Under the pieces are notes generated by a model. It was not told the origin of the DNA. It worked only from the letters and a program-made list of their open reading frames with translations, and made no database searches. From assembly GCF_029168315.1 (NCBI RefSeq), contig NZ_JARGYD010000014.1, positions 1-50,841 on the forward strand: a stretch of DNA of 50,841 nucleotides, in the 5' to 3' direction. Below are positions 17,762-25,054 of the stretch, piece after piece. Every line of letters begins with the position of its first letter. The stretch's first letter is position 1. The translations under genes were made by a program, and so were the position numbers. The DNA is from Psychromarinibacter halotolerans (lineage in GTDB: Bacteria; Pseudomonadota; Alphaproteobacteria; Rhodobacterales; Rhodobacteraceae).

Positions 17762-17816
17762 AAAGAAAAGGTCCCGCAAAGCTTGCGCTCCACGAGACCC
17801 CAACTTTGATCTTAGC
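17762..17816 (-). ncRNA. Counter-transcribed RNA controlling repC (inc-alpha)
   Basis: In the repB-repC gap the minus strand has -35 TTGCGG (17846-17851), a 17-bp spacer and -10 TACCTT (17823-17828), giving a start near 17816. A terminator hairpin follows (GGTCTCGT paired with GCGGGACC, 17799-17770), then CTTTTCTTT. The expected product of about 55 bases matches the short antisense RNAs known from RepABC plasmids, which limit RepC synthesis and define incompatibility. Confidence 0.8.
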
Positions 17817-17842
17817 ACCTTCAAGGTAGTGGGCCAGCGCGC

Positions 17843-17879
17843 AAACCGCAAGTCATATGTGATTCGCGGAGCGGTTTTT
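17843..17879 (+). terminator. Attenuator hairpin in the repC leader
   Basis: AAACCGC (17843-17849) pairs with GCGGTTT (17871-17877) and runs straight into five T residues, 24 bp before the repC ATG. In RepABC plasmids binding of the antisense RNA favours such a terminator and blocks repC. Confidence 0.65.
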
Positions 17880-17902
17880 CTGTGCCTTCGTGAACTGACA
17901 TC

Positions 17903-19114
17903 ATGGAGTACACACCGATTTCGCCGTTTATGCGGCCGATCTCTCACGCCCATCTGCGCGTGATCGAGCGGCCCGAGGCATCCGTTCCGGGCAAGCCCGT
18001 CAACAAGTGGGAGCTCTTGCGTGAGTTGTCCAAGGCGCAAGCTGCCTTTGGGGTTTCCGAGCGCGATCTGACAGTTCTGCAGGGGTTGCTCAGCTTCTTT
18101 CCCGATGATGCGCTTGGCGGGAACGCCGAGATGGTCGTCTTCCCCTCCAACAAGGCGATCTGCGAGCGGCTGAATGGCATGCCCTGCTCCACGATGCGCC
18201 GTCACCTGGCCCGCCTCGTTGACGCCGGTTTGCTGATGCGACGCGACAGTCCCAACGGGAAGCGCTATGTCCGCAAACACGGCGAAGAACGTGTGGCTTT
18301 CGGCTTCGACCTCTCGCCACTCTACTGCCGGTCCGAGGAGATCGCGCGGGCCGCAGAGGCCGTGCGTGAGGCCGAGGAGCGTGTCAGGCGGTTGAGGGAG
18401 GTCGTCAGCCTCATGCGGCGCGACCTCGCCGCCCTGGCGGAGTTCGGGGAGGAGATCCAGCCAGGCCTTGGCCTCTGGGACCAGCTTCGCAACAAGGCCG
18501 CCCTCACGGCTCGCGCCCTTCGCCGCAAACTTACGCTAGAGGAGCTCTCCGCATATCAGGCCGACCTCGAAGCTCTTCTCGATCATGCACGCAACGTCAT
18601 TGACGGCCCTGAAACAGAAGAAATGAACACCAAGGATGCCCGTTTTGAGCGTCACCATCATAATTCAAATGAAGAATCTATAGATCTTGAACCTGCCTTA
18701 GAAAAAGGCGGGGCGGCGGCCGGCGTGCCAGATGATGAAACGGACGCACCTGTTGCTGACGTTGAAGAATCCGACACACGACCAGTCCCAAAAATCCCGC
18801 TTCACTTGGTACTTGCCGCCTGCCCTTCCCTCAAAACTTTCTACCAAGGCGATATCCGGCACTGGCACCAGCTTTTCGACGCGGCGTGCCACGTCCGGCC
18901 TGCCATGGGGATCAGTGCATCCGCCTGGGAAGAAGCGCAGCGGTTCATGGGCCCAGAGCAGGCGTCGATCGTCGTCGTCGCCATGTTGGAACGCTTTGCC
19001 AACATCCGATCGCCCGGGGGGTACCTGCGCGCGCTCACTTCCAAAGCTGCAGCGGGCGAGTTCTCTTGCGGGCCGATGGTCATGGCACTGATGTCCCGGC
19101 GAAGCGCGGCGTGA
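17903..19114 (+). CDS. repC: Replication initiator RepC
   Basis: A 403-residue initiator. The N-terminal domain has the standard RepC features: GKPVNKWELLRELSKAQAAF, LLSFFPDDAL and the winged-helix stretch VVFPSNKAICERLNGMPCST followed by MRRHLARLVDAGLL (about residues 75-120). A coiled coil follows (about 150-180). The middle of the gene is AT-rich (about 18650-18712), where RepABC origins lie. The C-terminal domain (about 290-390) includes YLRALTSKAAAGEFS. RepC acts in cis on this internal origin. Expression should be limited by the antisense RNA and attenuator upstream. Confidence 0.95.
   Translation: MEYTPISPFMRPISHAHLRVIERPEASVPGKPVNKWELLRELSKAQAAFGVSERDLTVLQGLLSFFPDDALGGNAEMVVFPSNKAICERLNGMPCSTMRRHLARLVDAGLLMRRDSPNGKRYVRKHGEERVAFGFDLSPLYCRSEEIARAAEAVREAEERVRRLREVVSLMRRDLAALAEFGEEIQPGLGLWDQLRNKAALTARALRRKLTLEELSAYQADLEALLDHARNVIDGPETEEMNTKDARFERHHHNSNEESIDLEPALEKGGAAAGVPDDETDAPVADVEESDTRPVPKIPLHLVLAACPSLKTFYQGDIRHWHQLFDAACHVRPAMGISASAWEEAQRFMGPEQASIVVVAMLERFANIRSPGGYLRALTSKAAAGEFSCGPMVMALMSRRSAA
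18650..18712. other. AT-rich putative replication origin inside repC
   Basis: A short island rich in A and T (for example ATAATTCAAATGAAGAATCT) within an otherwise GC-rich gene, coding for a low-complexity linker. RepABC origins have been mapped to the AT-rich centre of repC, so this is the best origin candidate. Confidence 0.6.
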
Positions 19115-19115
19115 T

Positions 19116-19131
19116 GTTCACAGCTGTGAAC
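19116..19131. repeat. parS site 1
   Basis: The perfect 16-bp palindrome GTTCACAGCTGTGAAC, fitting the RepABC parS pattern GTT-NN-C-N-GC-N-G-NN-AAC. It starts 2 bp after the repC stop codon. Confidence 0.85.
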
Positions 19132-19161
19132 ATTCTCCCCGTCGGCGCCCCAATCGATGAA

Positions 19162-19177
19162 GTTCACAGCTGTGAAC
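19162..19177. repeat. parS site 2
   Basis: An identical copy of the same 16-bp palindrome, 46 bp after the first (start to start), between repC and the second ParB-like gene. Confidence 0.85.
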
Positions 19178-19235
19178 TCTCTGCGCCGTCTGATGAGCAA
19201 CCAGCAGATAGAGGAAAAGGTTGGTGGGTTGAGGG

Positions 19236-19280
19236 GTGACGGGAAGTGAGATCGGAAGAGTGGCTTCCGGCGACCGTCGC
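19236..19280 (+). ncRNA. Structured leader, copy A (ParB-like gene)
   Basis: The outer stem GTGACGG (19236-19242) pairs with CCGTCGC (19274-19280). The inner hairpin is GGAAG-AGTGG-CTTCC (19254-19268). The structure ends at the ribosome binding site GGAGAAG, 12 bp before the ATG at 19293. Near-identical structures precede the genes at 27711 and 29586. Confidence 0.65.
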
Positions 19281-19292
19281 GGAGAAGATCTG

Positions 19293-21464
19293 ATGTCAAA
19301 AGCAGCCCAGAAAGTCATCCTGTCCCCCTCGCGGGACATCCCCTTCGACAAGCTCGTGCTGAGCCAGTCCAACGTACGGCGCATCAAGGCAGGCGTCTCG
19401 ATCGAGGAACTGGCCGAAGACATCGCGCGGCGCGGCCTGCTGCAGGGTCTGAACGTCCGGCCGGTGCTCGATGCCGATGGTGTCGAAACCGGCATGTTCG
19501 AGATCCCGGCCGGCGGCCGTCGTTTCCAGGCGCTGTCGCTGCTGGTGAAGCAGAAGCGGCTGACCAAGACCGCGCCGATCCCTTGCATCGTGCGAGATGC
19601 GACGTCGGAGATCCTCGCCGAGGACGACTCGCTGGCGGAGAACATGCAGCGCGTCGCCCTGCACCCGCTGGACCAGTTCCGCGCGTTTCAGGCCCTGCGC
19701 GAAAAGGGTCAGGGCGAGGAAGCGATCGCAGCGGCCTTCTTCGTCACGCCGCAGATCGTCAAGCAGCGCCTGAAGCTCGCCTCCGTGGCCCCTGCCCTGC
19801 TCGAGGTCTATGCCGAGGATGGCATGACGCTCGAACAGCTGATGGCGTTCACGGTGAACCCGGATCACGCGCGTCAGGTGCAGGTCTGGGATGCGGTGAA
19901 GAACTCCTGGAATAAGGAGCCCTATGCCATCCGGCGTATGCTGACCGAGACCTCTGTCCGGGCCTCGGATCGTCGCGCGGTTTTCGTCGGCGTCGATGCC
20001 TATGAGGCGGCGGGCGGTGCTGTGCTGCGCGATCTCTTCCAGGGCGATGACGGTGGCTGGCTCGAGGACCCTGCCCTTCTTGACCGGTTGGTGGCCGAGA
20101 AGCTTCGGGCAGAAGCCGAGGCGCTGGCCACCGAGGGCTGGAAGTGGATAGAGGTCGCGACGGACCTGCCCTATGGCTACAGCCACGGTCTACGGCGTCT
20201 GGCCGGTGATCCCGCGCCGATGACCGAGGAGGAAAGCGCGGCCCACGCTTTACTCCTCGCCGAGTATCGTGCGCTGGAAGAGGAATACTCCGGCCAGGAC
20301 GAATACCCCGAAGAGATCGATGCCCGGCTCGGTCAGCTCGAGATGGCGATGGTAGCGCTCGAACAGCGACCGCTGATCTACGATCCAGCCGAAGTCGGGC
20401 GCGCGGGCGTCTTCGTCACGCTTGATCGGGATGGCAGCCTGGCTGTCTATCGCGGCTATGTCCGACCCGAGGACGAGCCGCGCGAGGAGCCCACGGTTGA
20501 GGATGGTGGTGGCGCGGATGCCATGGGGCAGGGGGATGAGGTCGGTGTTTCCAGTTGGAACCCGTCGGCGACCTCCGCTGGGGGCACCGTCATCACTTCG
20601 GGTGGTCAGCCGATCGGTTCTGAACAGACCGACGATGAGGACGACGGCGCACTCAAGCCGTTGCCCGAGCGGCTGGTCATGGAACTGACGGCCCACCGGA
20701 CCCTCGCGCTGCGCGAGGCTGTCGGGCGTTCTCCTGACGTGGCGCTGACGCTTCTGCTCCTGAAGCTGGTGACGGACACCTTCCGCACCTCCTCGGCCTC
20801 GGGCAGCTGCCTCGAAGCCTCGGTGCGCCACGTCTACATGTCGGCACAGGCGCCCGATCTGAAGGACAGCATCGTGGCGAAGCTGGTGGATGAGCGCCAT
20901 GCGGCCTGGGAGGCCGATCTGCCCCTAGGCGACGATGCGGCGCTCTGGGAGTATCTGACGGTCCTCGACCAGGGCAGCCGTCTGTCTCTGCTGGCGCATT
21001 GCCTCAGCTTCGGGATCAACGCACTCCATGAGAAGGTGAACCCCTATGGGGCGGGCATCTCCGCCAGTGGCCTGACTCGTCGCATGGCCCATGCCGATCT
21101 CGTGGCCCGCGCAGTGGATCTCGACATGGTCGAGGCAGGCTGGGAGCCGACGGTCGATGGCTATCTCAACCGCGTGCCCAAGGCCCGGATCCTCGAGGCC
21201 GTGCGTGAGGCGAAGGGGGAGGGGACTGCGCAGCTTCTCGACCACCTGAAGAAGGGCGAGATGGCGAGCGAAGCCGAACGGCTCCTCAAGGGCAGCGGTT
21301 GGTTGCCCGAGGTCCTGCGCCGGGCCGATCTGGCAGCGCACGACGGCGAGGGTCTCGCCGAAGGGCAGGGGGACGATGTGGGTGAGCCCGAAGACATCGA
21401 TCTCCCGGCCTTCCTGACGGCCGATCTGCCGAACGGCGACGCGTCGATGATGGCCGCGGAGTGA
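19293..21464 (+). CDS. Large ParB/RepB/Spo0J-like protein
   Basis: A 723-residue protein whose first 220 residues are a ParB-type nuclease/CTPase domain: VLSQSNVRRIKAGVSIEELA, EIPAGGRRFQALSLLV (the GxRR box, about residue 75) and DDSLAENMQRVALHPLDQFR, then an HTH-like part (AAAFFVTPQIVKQRLKLASV). The remaining 500 residues are acidic and unlike chromosomal ParB. This type is common on alphaproteobacterial plasmids next to DUF932, RadC and strawberry notch genes, and its true role is not known. The start at 19293 is preferred because it directly follows the conserved leader. The frame is open from 19236. Two parS sites lie just upstream. A strong terminator follows. Confidence 0.85.
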   Translation: MSKAAQKVILSPSRDIPFDKLVLSQSNVRRIKAGVSIEELAEDIARRGLLQGLNVRPVLDADGVETGMFEIPAGGRRFQALSLLVKQKRLTKTAPIPCIVRDATSEILAEDDSLAENMQRVALHPLDQFRAFQALREKGQGEEAIAAAFFVTPQIVKQRLKLASVAPALLEVYAEDGMTLEQLMAFTVNPDHARQVQVWDAVKNSWNKEPYAIRRMLTETSVRASDRRAVFVGVDAYEAAGGAVLRDLFQGDDGGWLEDPALLDRLVAEKLRAEAEALATEGWKWIEVATDLPYGYSHGLRRLAGDPAPMTEEESAAHALLLAEYRALEEEYSGQDEYPEEIDARLGQLEMAMVALEQRPLIYDPAEVGRAGVFVTLDRDGSLAVYRGYVRPEDEPREEPTVEDGGGADAMGQGDEVGVSSWNPSATSAGGTVITSGGQPIGSEQTDDEDDGALKPLPERLVMELTAHRTLALREAVGRSPDVALTLLLLKLVTDTFRTSSASGSCLEASVRHVYMSAQAPDLKDSIVAKLVDERHAAWEADLPLGDDAALWEYLTVLDQGSRLSLLAHCLSFGINALHEKVNPYGAGISASGLTRRMAHADLVARAVDLDMVEAGWEPTVDGYLNRVPKARILEAVREAKGEGTAQLLDHLKKGEMASEAERLLKGSGWLPEVLRRADLAAHDGEGLAEGQGDDVGEPEDIDLPAFLTADLPNGDASMMAAE

Positions 21465-21477
21465 TCTGAGCCATCCG

Positions 21478-21499
21478 GGGGGCGGGGTAACCCGCCCCC
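21478..21499 (+). terminator. Rho-independent terminator after the ParB-like gene
   Basis: A perfect 9-bp stem GGGGGCGGG (21478-21486) with CCCGCCCCC (21491-21499), loop GTAA, followed by TATTT. It lies 13 bp after the stop codon. Confidence 0.75.
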
Positions 21500-21533
21500 T
21501 ATTTCTCACAAAATACAGCAATATCAATATGAT

Positions 21534-21553
21534 GAATGCGACCGCTCGCATTC
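21534..21553. promoter_or_regulatory. Palindrome in the leader of the 157-residue gene
   Basis: GAATGCGA (21534-21541) and TCGCATTC (21546-21553) with a 4-base centre, 13 bp before the start codon and just after an AT-rich promoter-like stretch. It could be an operator or an RNA hairpin near the ribosome binding site. Confidence 0.45.
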
Positions 21554-21566
21554 AGGATGAGGAATC

Positions 21567-22040
21567 ATGTCTGCAACAACCATCATCGACACAGCCTCAC
21601 TCGGGGCGCTGATCCGCTATACCGACGGCAGTCCCAAACCGCCGGCACGTTTCGCCAAGAAGCTGGCAGCCTGGGAGCGTTCGAACGGCGTCGGCCGCCT
21701 TGTGAAGAAGGAACCGCCGCGGGTCTATCCGACCTGGACGGCACCGGCCTCCTTCACGCTGCATGAGGGCAACTTCTCTTCGGACGGGGTCATCCTCGTC
21801 ACGATCATGCGCAGCCATTCGGCGGATAGCCGGTTGGTCTTCGAGGTCGCCGAGGAACCACACCTGGGGCAGGTCCGCGTGCTGCTGGACTTCGGCGGCA
21901 ACACCGAACTCTTGCATCTGGCGGAATCGATCACCGCGGCCGAGCTCTGGATCGCACGGGAGGGCTACCGAAACGCGCGGCTCGAGATCGTCGGTGCCGA
22001 GGACGGCGACAGGGCAGGGGGCGCGGACCTGGCCGCCTGA
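21567..22040 (+). CDS. Conserved plasmid protein of unknown function
   Basis: A 157-residue soluble protein with a real-gene look: GATGAGGA upstream of the ATG and GC-rich third positions throughout. The N-terminal third is basic (PPARFAKKLAAWERSNGVGR). The rest seems to be a beta-rich domain (VILVTIMRSHSADSRLVFEV, then VRVLLDFGGNTELLHLAESI). I recognise no catalytic motif. It is set between the ParB-like gene and the hairpin-led 54-residue gene, within the rightward backbone block. Confidence 0.65.
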   Translation: MSATTIIDTASLGALIRYTDGSPKPPARFAKKLAAWERSNGVGRLVKKEPPRVYPTWTAPASFTLHEGNFSSDGVILVTIMRSHSADSRLVFEVAEEPHLGQVRVLLDFGGNTELLHLAESITAAELWIAREGYRNARLEIVGAEDGDRAGGADLAA

Positions 22041-22429
22041 GCCCTGACAATGCGTGAGGGGCCTTCCGAAAGGCGGGCCTCTCACCGACCAGACCCTCGT
22101 CCCGCGAAATCGCGGGGCGCCAAAGGATCCATCCCCCAAAGACGGAGGTCTTGAACCAAGAGCCTGCCCGGGAGGCTGGCGGCGTTCCAAGCATCAACGG
22201 GACAATCGGCTCCTTACGTTGGGGCACCATCCCCCGCTCGCCATTCCCTTCCTTGCCCCGAATCCCGTCTTCGAGATCAACCCGCGAGGGGTCGGACTAC
22301 GGGCGAGCCCGTGCCGCCGGGCGGATTCGGGCAAGCCGAACGCACCCGGTGATGTCAGCCAGTCTTCGGGCCTGCGGGGTCCTGTCGCGCGGGGGATGGT
22401 CCCCCGCCGCCAAGACAGGAGCCAAACAG
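22041..22429 (+). promoter_or_regulatory. Long untranslated leader with hairpin over the ribosome site
   Basis: About 390 bp with no supported gene. It is GC-rich and full of short inverted repeats. At its 3' end TCCTGTC (22380-22386) pairs with GACAGGA (22414-22420), enclosing the strong hairpin GGGGGA-TGG-TCCCCC (22391-22405). The right arm includes part of the AGGAG ribosome binding site of the next gene, so folding could control translation. The same arrangement precedes ssb. Confidence 0.5.
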
Positions 22430-22594
22430 ATGTCCCGCAAAGATGCTCACGCCTTCGCCGCCTCCCTCGCCGCCACGCTCATGGTCTCGATCGTCGTCTT
22501 CCAGGCCGGGGATGGAACCTTCGGCGCCGTCCCCGCCGATGAAATCGACGGCGACGAGGTGCAAGTGATCGCTGAGGTCGATCCGTGGGCATGA
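22430..22594 (+). CDS. Small single-pass membrane protein (54 aa)
   Basis: MSRKDAHAFAASLAATLMVS opens a 54-residue protein with one membrane segment (AFAASLAATLMVSIVVFQA) and an acidic tail (ADEIDGDEVQVIAEVDPWA). AGGAG lies 8 bases before the ATG. The stop codon sits in the loop of a terminator hairpin. It is probably a small inner-membrane protein with the acidic tail on one face. Function unknown. Confidence 0.65.
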   Translation: MSRKDAHAFAASLAATLMVSIVVFQAGDGTFGAVPADEIDGDEVQVIAEVDPWA

Positions 22595-22641
22595 CGCCCA
22601 CGGCCCCGACGAGGGCTCGGCATCGGGGCGGTGGCCCCGAT
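22583..22641 (+). terminator. Tandem terminator hairpins after the 54-aa gene
   Basis: First stem CCGTGGGC (22583-22590) with GCCCACGG (22596-22603), overlapping the stop codon. Second stem ATCGGGGC (22622-22629) with GCCCCGAT (22634-22641), loop GGTG. Confidence 0.55.
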
Positions 22642-22779
22642 CTGGGCCTTTCGCCGGTAAACCGTTCCGGTCGACCGATCGGAGGAGCCGACAAGTGGTC
22701 GGCGCAGCGTCCATGAAAGTCGCTTGATCATCGAAGGTGTTCGTCGGAAGCTGATCAGGACGGTTCGAGGGCCGATGGA

Positions 22780-23826
22780 ATGCTCTATAAATCATTGATT
22801 TCATTATACGGTTCGTCGCTCGCGGGTAAGTCGGTTCCCAAAGACGATTTGATCTGGCACTTCACACCGTCCGACGACCTGCGGCAGTTCCGAGTTTACG
22901 CGCTCGATGCGCTACAGCAGGCCAAGGTATTCCTGCTCGATCACCTGGCAGCCGCCTACACTGACACGCTTCACGATGCCGTCTCGAAACAGGCTGAGGA
23001 AGCTGGGGTGCCTGCCATGGCGATCCTCGGTGAGGTGAAGCTTCCCGCTCCCGTCGTTTGGGTAGAGTTCGACGATCGCGAGCTGGGCGTTGCGCGATTT
23101 GAGCGCGCTTCACTTGTGACCAGGCACGATGAAAAGCCTTTGGGCACGGGCCTGCGCGGCTACCTTCTGGACGACCGCAACGAGGGTCATCTGCGCATTA
23201 CGATGTTCCACCGCCACGAGAACTCGCGTGTCGTCGATCCGATCTGCGCACTGCTCGTCAAGCGGACACCGACCGGACAGCTGAACTATGACGACGTCGA
23301 GGTCGAGCTGAGCCGATCCGTTGTCGATTTCCGCGTGCGGAGCGGCGATACGATGGAAATGATCCAAGGTCGCCGCACGGTGCACCAGGTTGAGACCGGC
23401 TATGACCTGTTCATTCCCTACGTTCTGTTCGCAATGCTGGTCTCACCGGATCTTGGCGGGATCATCCCGACAGAAACTGAAACCTTCACCGCCAAGGACA
23501 CGAAGACTGCCCGCAAGTTTGGCAAGTCGTGGGTTCTCGGGGCACAGAAATCACATCTGACGATCCGGATCGGCCCGCAGGCTGCTGCGCATATGGCGGA
23601 GAGAACCGCTCGCCTTGAATTCGAGCGGCAGACAGTTGAGGAGCGGAACGGCCCTGTCCGTCATTGGGTGTCCGAGCATGAGCGGCACTACCGAAGCGGC
23701 AAAGTCGTTCTGGTCAAGGGGCATCATCGGGGCCAAGCACCTGACCCCAACCTGCCGACACGGGTGATGGGGCCGAAGTCGGATGCGGCCATTTTTGAGT
23801 TTCCCCCTGCCGAGTCACCAAAGTAA
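22780..23826 (+). CDS. Hypothetical protein, 348 aa
   Basis: A long, soluble protein with natural codon use and no domain I can name. It opens MLYKSLISLYGSSLAGKSVP. The conserved-looking C-terminal part, with RHWVSEHERHYRSGKVVLVK followed by GHHRG, is rich in His and Arg, like the end of several phage or plasmid proteins of unknown role. No good ribosome binding site precedes the ATG, so the start is uncertain. It converges with the H-NS gene downstream. Confidence 0.6.
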   Translation: MLYKSLISLYGSSLAGKSVPKDDLIWHFTPSDDLRQFRVYALDALQQAKVFLLDHLAAAYTDTLHDAVSKQAEEAGVPAMAILGEVKLPAPVVWVEFDDRELGVARFERASLVTRHDEKPLGTGLRGYLLDDRNEGHLRITMFHRHENSRVVDPICALLVKRTPTGQLNYDDVEVELSRSVVDFRVRSGDTMEMIQGRRTVHQVETGYDLFIPYVLFAMLVSPDLGGIIPTETETFTAKDTKTARKFGKSWVLGAQKSHLTIRIGPQAAAHMAERTARLEFERQTVEERNGPVRHWVSEHERHYRSGKVVLVKGHHRGQAPDPNLPTRVMGPKSDAAIFEFPPAESPK

Positions 23827-23855
23827 GATGGGCTCAGCGATTTTCGGGTTCGATT

Positions 23856-24173
23856 TCAGACCGCGAGCTCGCTTGGGTCTCTGCCCGCATTGATGTGATC
23901 CGCGAACCACTGCGGTTTCCGGCCACGGCCAGACCAGGTGAGAGCCGCGTTCTCAGGGTGACGATACTTCGCCACGGCTGGCGCACGGGTTGTTTTCACC
24001 TCGACACCGATCAGTTCGGCGAGGGAATAGCCCATCTCCTTGGCGATGGCTTCCAGCTTGGCACGGGCTTCTGCCTTGTGCCGGTCCTCATAGGTGGAAA
24101 TCGCCTTGGCGAGGTCTTTCTGCATTTGCCGCAGATCCTTGAGCGACAGTGCCTCGAGATTGAAATCAGCCAT
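23856..24173 (-). CDS. H-NS family nucleoid protein (HvrA/Spb-like)
   Basis: A 105-residue protein. The N-terminal half (LSLKDLRQMQKDLAKAISTY) is the oligomerising coiled coil. The C-terminus has KYRHPENAALTWSGRGRKPQ followed by WFADHINAGRDP, the DNA-binding loop (TWSGRGRKP) of H-NS-like proteins. The length is normal for alphaproteobacterial members. It should bind AT-rich DNA and silence genes. A plasmid copy may reduce the cost of carrying the plasmid. It is divergent from ssb, from which it is separated by 423 bp. Confidence 0.92.
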   Translation of the reverse strand: MADFNLEALSLKDLRQMQKDLAKAISTYEDRHKAEARAKLEAIAKEMGYSLAELIGVEVKTTRAPAVAKYRHPENAALTWSGRGRKPQWFADHINAGRDPSELAV

Positions 24174-24596
24174 TGGGCCCTCGTGTCCTGAATGATGCGT
24201 CCGGGATAGCCGTCAGGTTGCAGCATCGCAACTCCCGTGGAGGTCACCGCAATAGGGCAGGGGGATGAGGTTGGCTTGAGTCGCCGGGTCGATGCTCTCG
24301 AAAGGGCTTCAACCCCGTTACCTTGGCCAGGAAGGTCGAGTTCTGCGAGAGCCCCAGGTCGCCCCTATCCCCGGTGCCATCCCTTCGACTGACAATCCCC
24401 TAAGCCTGTTCGTCCTCTGGCGCGCAACCCCGCGTCAGTCCGGGCCGTGTTGCCCCTTCGGGACTGCCCGCTCCACCCCGGTCCTCTGGGGGTTTCCGGT
24501 CGACGTTCCGTCTCCCGTGCACACCTCAGCCGACAGGCTTTTTCCGGGTCTTGTCGAAGGGACGGTCCCAGCGACAGGAAACACAGGAGCTACAAA
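24174..24596 (+). promoter_or_regulatory. Long leader of ssb with hairpin near the ribosome site
   Basis: 423 bp without a supported gene between the divergent H-NS and ssb genes. Near the 3' end CTTGTCG (24552-24558) pairs with CGACAGG (24574-24580), enclosing GGGA-CGG-TCCC (24561-24571). The AGGAG site follows at 24587. The shape and the ACAGG arm echo the leader at 22380-22420. The remainder may hold promoters and other folded RNA. Confidence 0.5.
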
Positions 24597-25001
24597 ATGC
24601 AGAACATCGTCATCCTCGCCGGCAACATCGGTCAAAAGCCCGAAGTGCGCTCGACCCAAAGCGGTACCAAGATCACCAACTTCACCCTGGCCACCTCGCG
24701 GCCGCGCCTCTCGGAAGGTCGCGTCCTGCGCGACGACAACGGCTACCGGGTCATGGACACCGAATGGCACCGCATCACCTGCTTCAACGGTCTCGGCAAG
24801 ACCGTCGCAGAGCACTGCGACAAGGGCATGAAGGTCCTCGTCCACGGTCGCATCCACTACACGAAGTGGACCGACGCGGCGGGCGTTGACCGCTACGGTT
24901 GCGAGATCATCGCCGAGAAGGTCGACTTCCTCAGCCGCCCGAAATCGGCCGAGGGTGAAAGCCCCGAGCTGGTCGATCGCGACGACGAGATCCCGTTCTG
25001 A
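24597..25001 (+). CDS. ssb: Single-stranded DNA-binding protein
   Basis: A 134-residue SSB. The OB-fold begins MQNIVILAGNIGQKPEVRST with ITNFTLATSR, then TEWHRITCFNGLGKTVAEHC and GMKVLVHGRIHYTKWTDAAG. The C-terminal tip DDEIPF is the acidic tail that docks SSB partners such as repair and replication enzymes. It lacks the long Gly/Pro linker of chromosomal SSB, as often in plasmid versions. The ATG at 24597 has AGGAG at good spacing. It probably coats incoming single strands during conjugation or supports plasmid replication. Confidence 0.95.
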   Translation: MQNIVILAGNIGQKPEVRSTQSGTKITNFTLATSRPRLSEGRVLRDDNGYRVMDTEWHRITCFNGLGKTVAEHCDKGMKVLVHGRIHYTKWTDAAGVDRYGCEIIAEKVDFLSRPKSAEGESPELVDRDDEIPF

Positions 25002-25023
25002 GGAACGGGGTCTCCCCCTTGGG

Positions 25024-25045
25024 CCCGGCGGGGAAACCCGCCGGG
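25024..25045. terminator. Bidirectional terminator between ssb and the serine hydrolase
   Basis: A perfect 9-bp stem CCCGGCGGG (25024-25032) and CCCGCCGGG (25037-25045), loop GAAA, then TTCATTTCATT, between two convergent genes. Confidence 0.75.
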
Positions 25046-25054
25046 TTCATTTCA

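Noticed and set aside
12692..21519. Shared 11-mer CAAAATACAGC upstream of two genes as a common regulator site
   Set aside because: Only one of the two copies is palindromic and the match is short; it could be chance.
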